Source: an uncultured Phascolarctobacterium sp.
Lineage (GTDB): Bacteria > Bacillota > Negativicutes > Acidaminococcales > Acidaminococcaceae
Reading direction: 5' to 3'
Length of the DNA stretch: 5,402 nt
Assembly: GCA_934234275.1 (NCBI GenBank)
Contig: CAKQHU010000097.1
Span: 1-5,402 of the forward strand
Below are positions 5,367-5,402 of this stretch, piece after piece. Both the position numbers and the translations under genes were made by a program. Each line of letters starts with the position of its first letter. The stretch's first letter is position 1. Under the pieces are notes generated by a model, which searched no databases, was not told the origin of the DNA, and saw only the letters and a program-made list of their open reading frames with translations.

Positions 5367-5402
5367 TATAACCTCACCTCTATACCTCGAGAACGCAGAT
5401 AC
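5366..5402 (-). CDS. hisF: Partial CDS: C-terminal end of HisF
   Basis: Only the last 11 codons and stop lie in the window. Read leftwards from 5401 they give [11 protein letters not shown] followed by TAA (5368-5366). This matches the usual C-terminal end of HisF, the cyclase subunit of imidazole glycerol phosphate synthase (a Y-L-x-x-x-G-I-x-V-R type tail), and hisF directly before hisIE is a standard his operon order. The stop overlaps the hisIE start by one base. The rest of the gene is beyond the right edge. Confidence 0.75.
   Translation of the reverse strand, partial: YLRSRGIEVRL

Overview
The window looks like chromosomal DNA of a bacterium of the Bacillota. A Negativicutes gut-type lineage such as Phascolarctobacterium or Acidaminococcus is my best guess, from the protein flavour, strong AGGAGG-type ribosome binding sites and sigma-A promoters. 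That placement is an impression and was not tested by any search.

Left part (1-836): a TetR/AcrR-type regulator is read rightwards. A perfect 7+7 inverted repeat (28-43) lies at a probable divergent promoter region upstream of it, and a strong bidirectional terminator (768-836) follows it. Middle (835-3828): a leftward, tightly overlapping four-gene operon encodes a complete energy-coupling-factor (ECF) transporter in the order S component, ATPase 1, ATPase 2, EcfT. The S component resembles the TrpP (tryptophan) family. The operon has its own sigma-A promoter at 3800-3828 and ends at the terminator shared with the TetR gene. Right-middle (3890-4600): a leftward hicA-hicB type II toxin-antitoxin pair has a perfect-consensus promoter and its own terminator. 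Right end (4602-5402): the tail of a leftward histidine operon, with the last codons of hisF overlapping a fused hisIE gene, ends in a strong hairpin terminator only a base from the hicA -35 box.

The genes form four independent transcription units: regulator, vitamin or amino-acid uptake, toxin-antitoxin, and histidine biosynthesis. The regulator converges on the ECF operon, so nothing in the sequence ties it to that operon; its target is more likely a gene just off the left edge. If the S component does import tryptophan or a related aromatic compound, it would sit beside histidine synthesis by chance or as loose amino-acid clustering.

I saw no clearly new system. The most interesting points are: (i) the deviations from consensus in the two ECF ATPases all map to the same one of the two composite ATP sites, and the EcfT coupling motifs are also divergent; (ii) the hicA promoter is placed so that the obvious Shine-Dalgarno sequence falls between the -10 box and the expected transcription start; (iii) short, helically phased direct repeats overlap the -35 regions of both the ECF and hicAB promoters; (iv) there is a perfect palindrome with mirrored -35 boxes upstream of the TetR gene.
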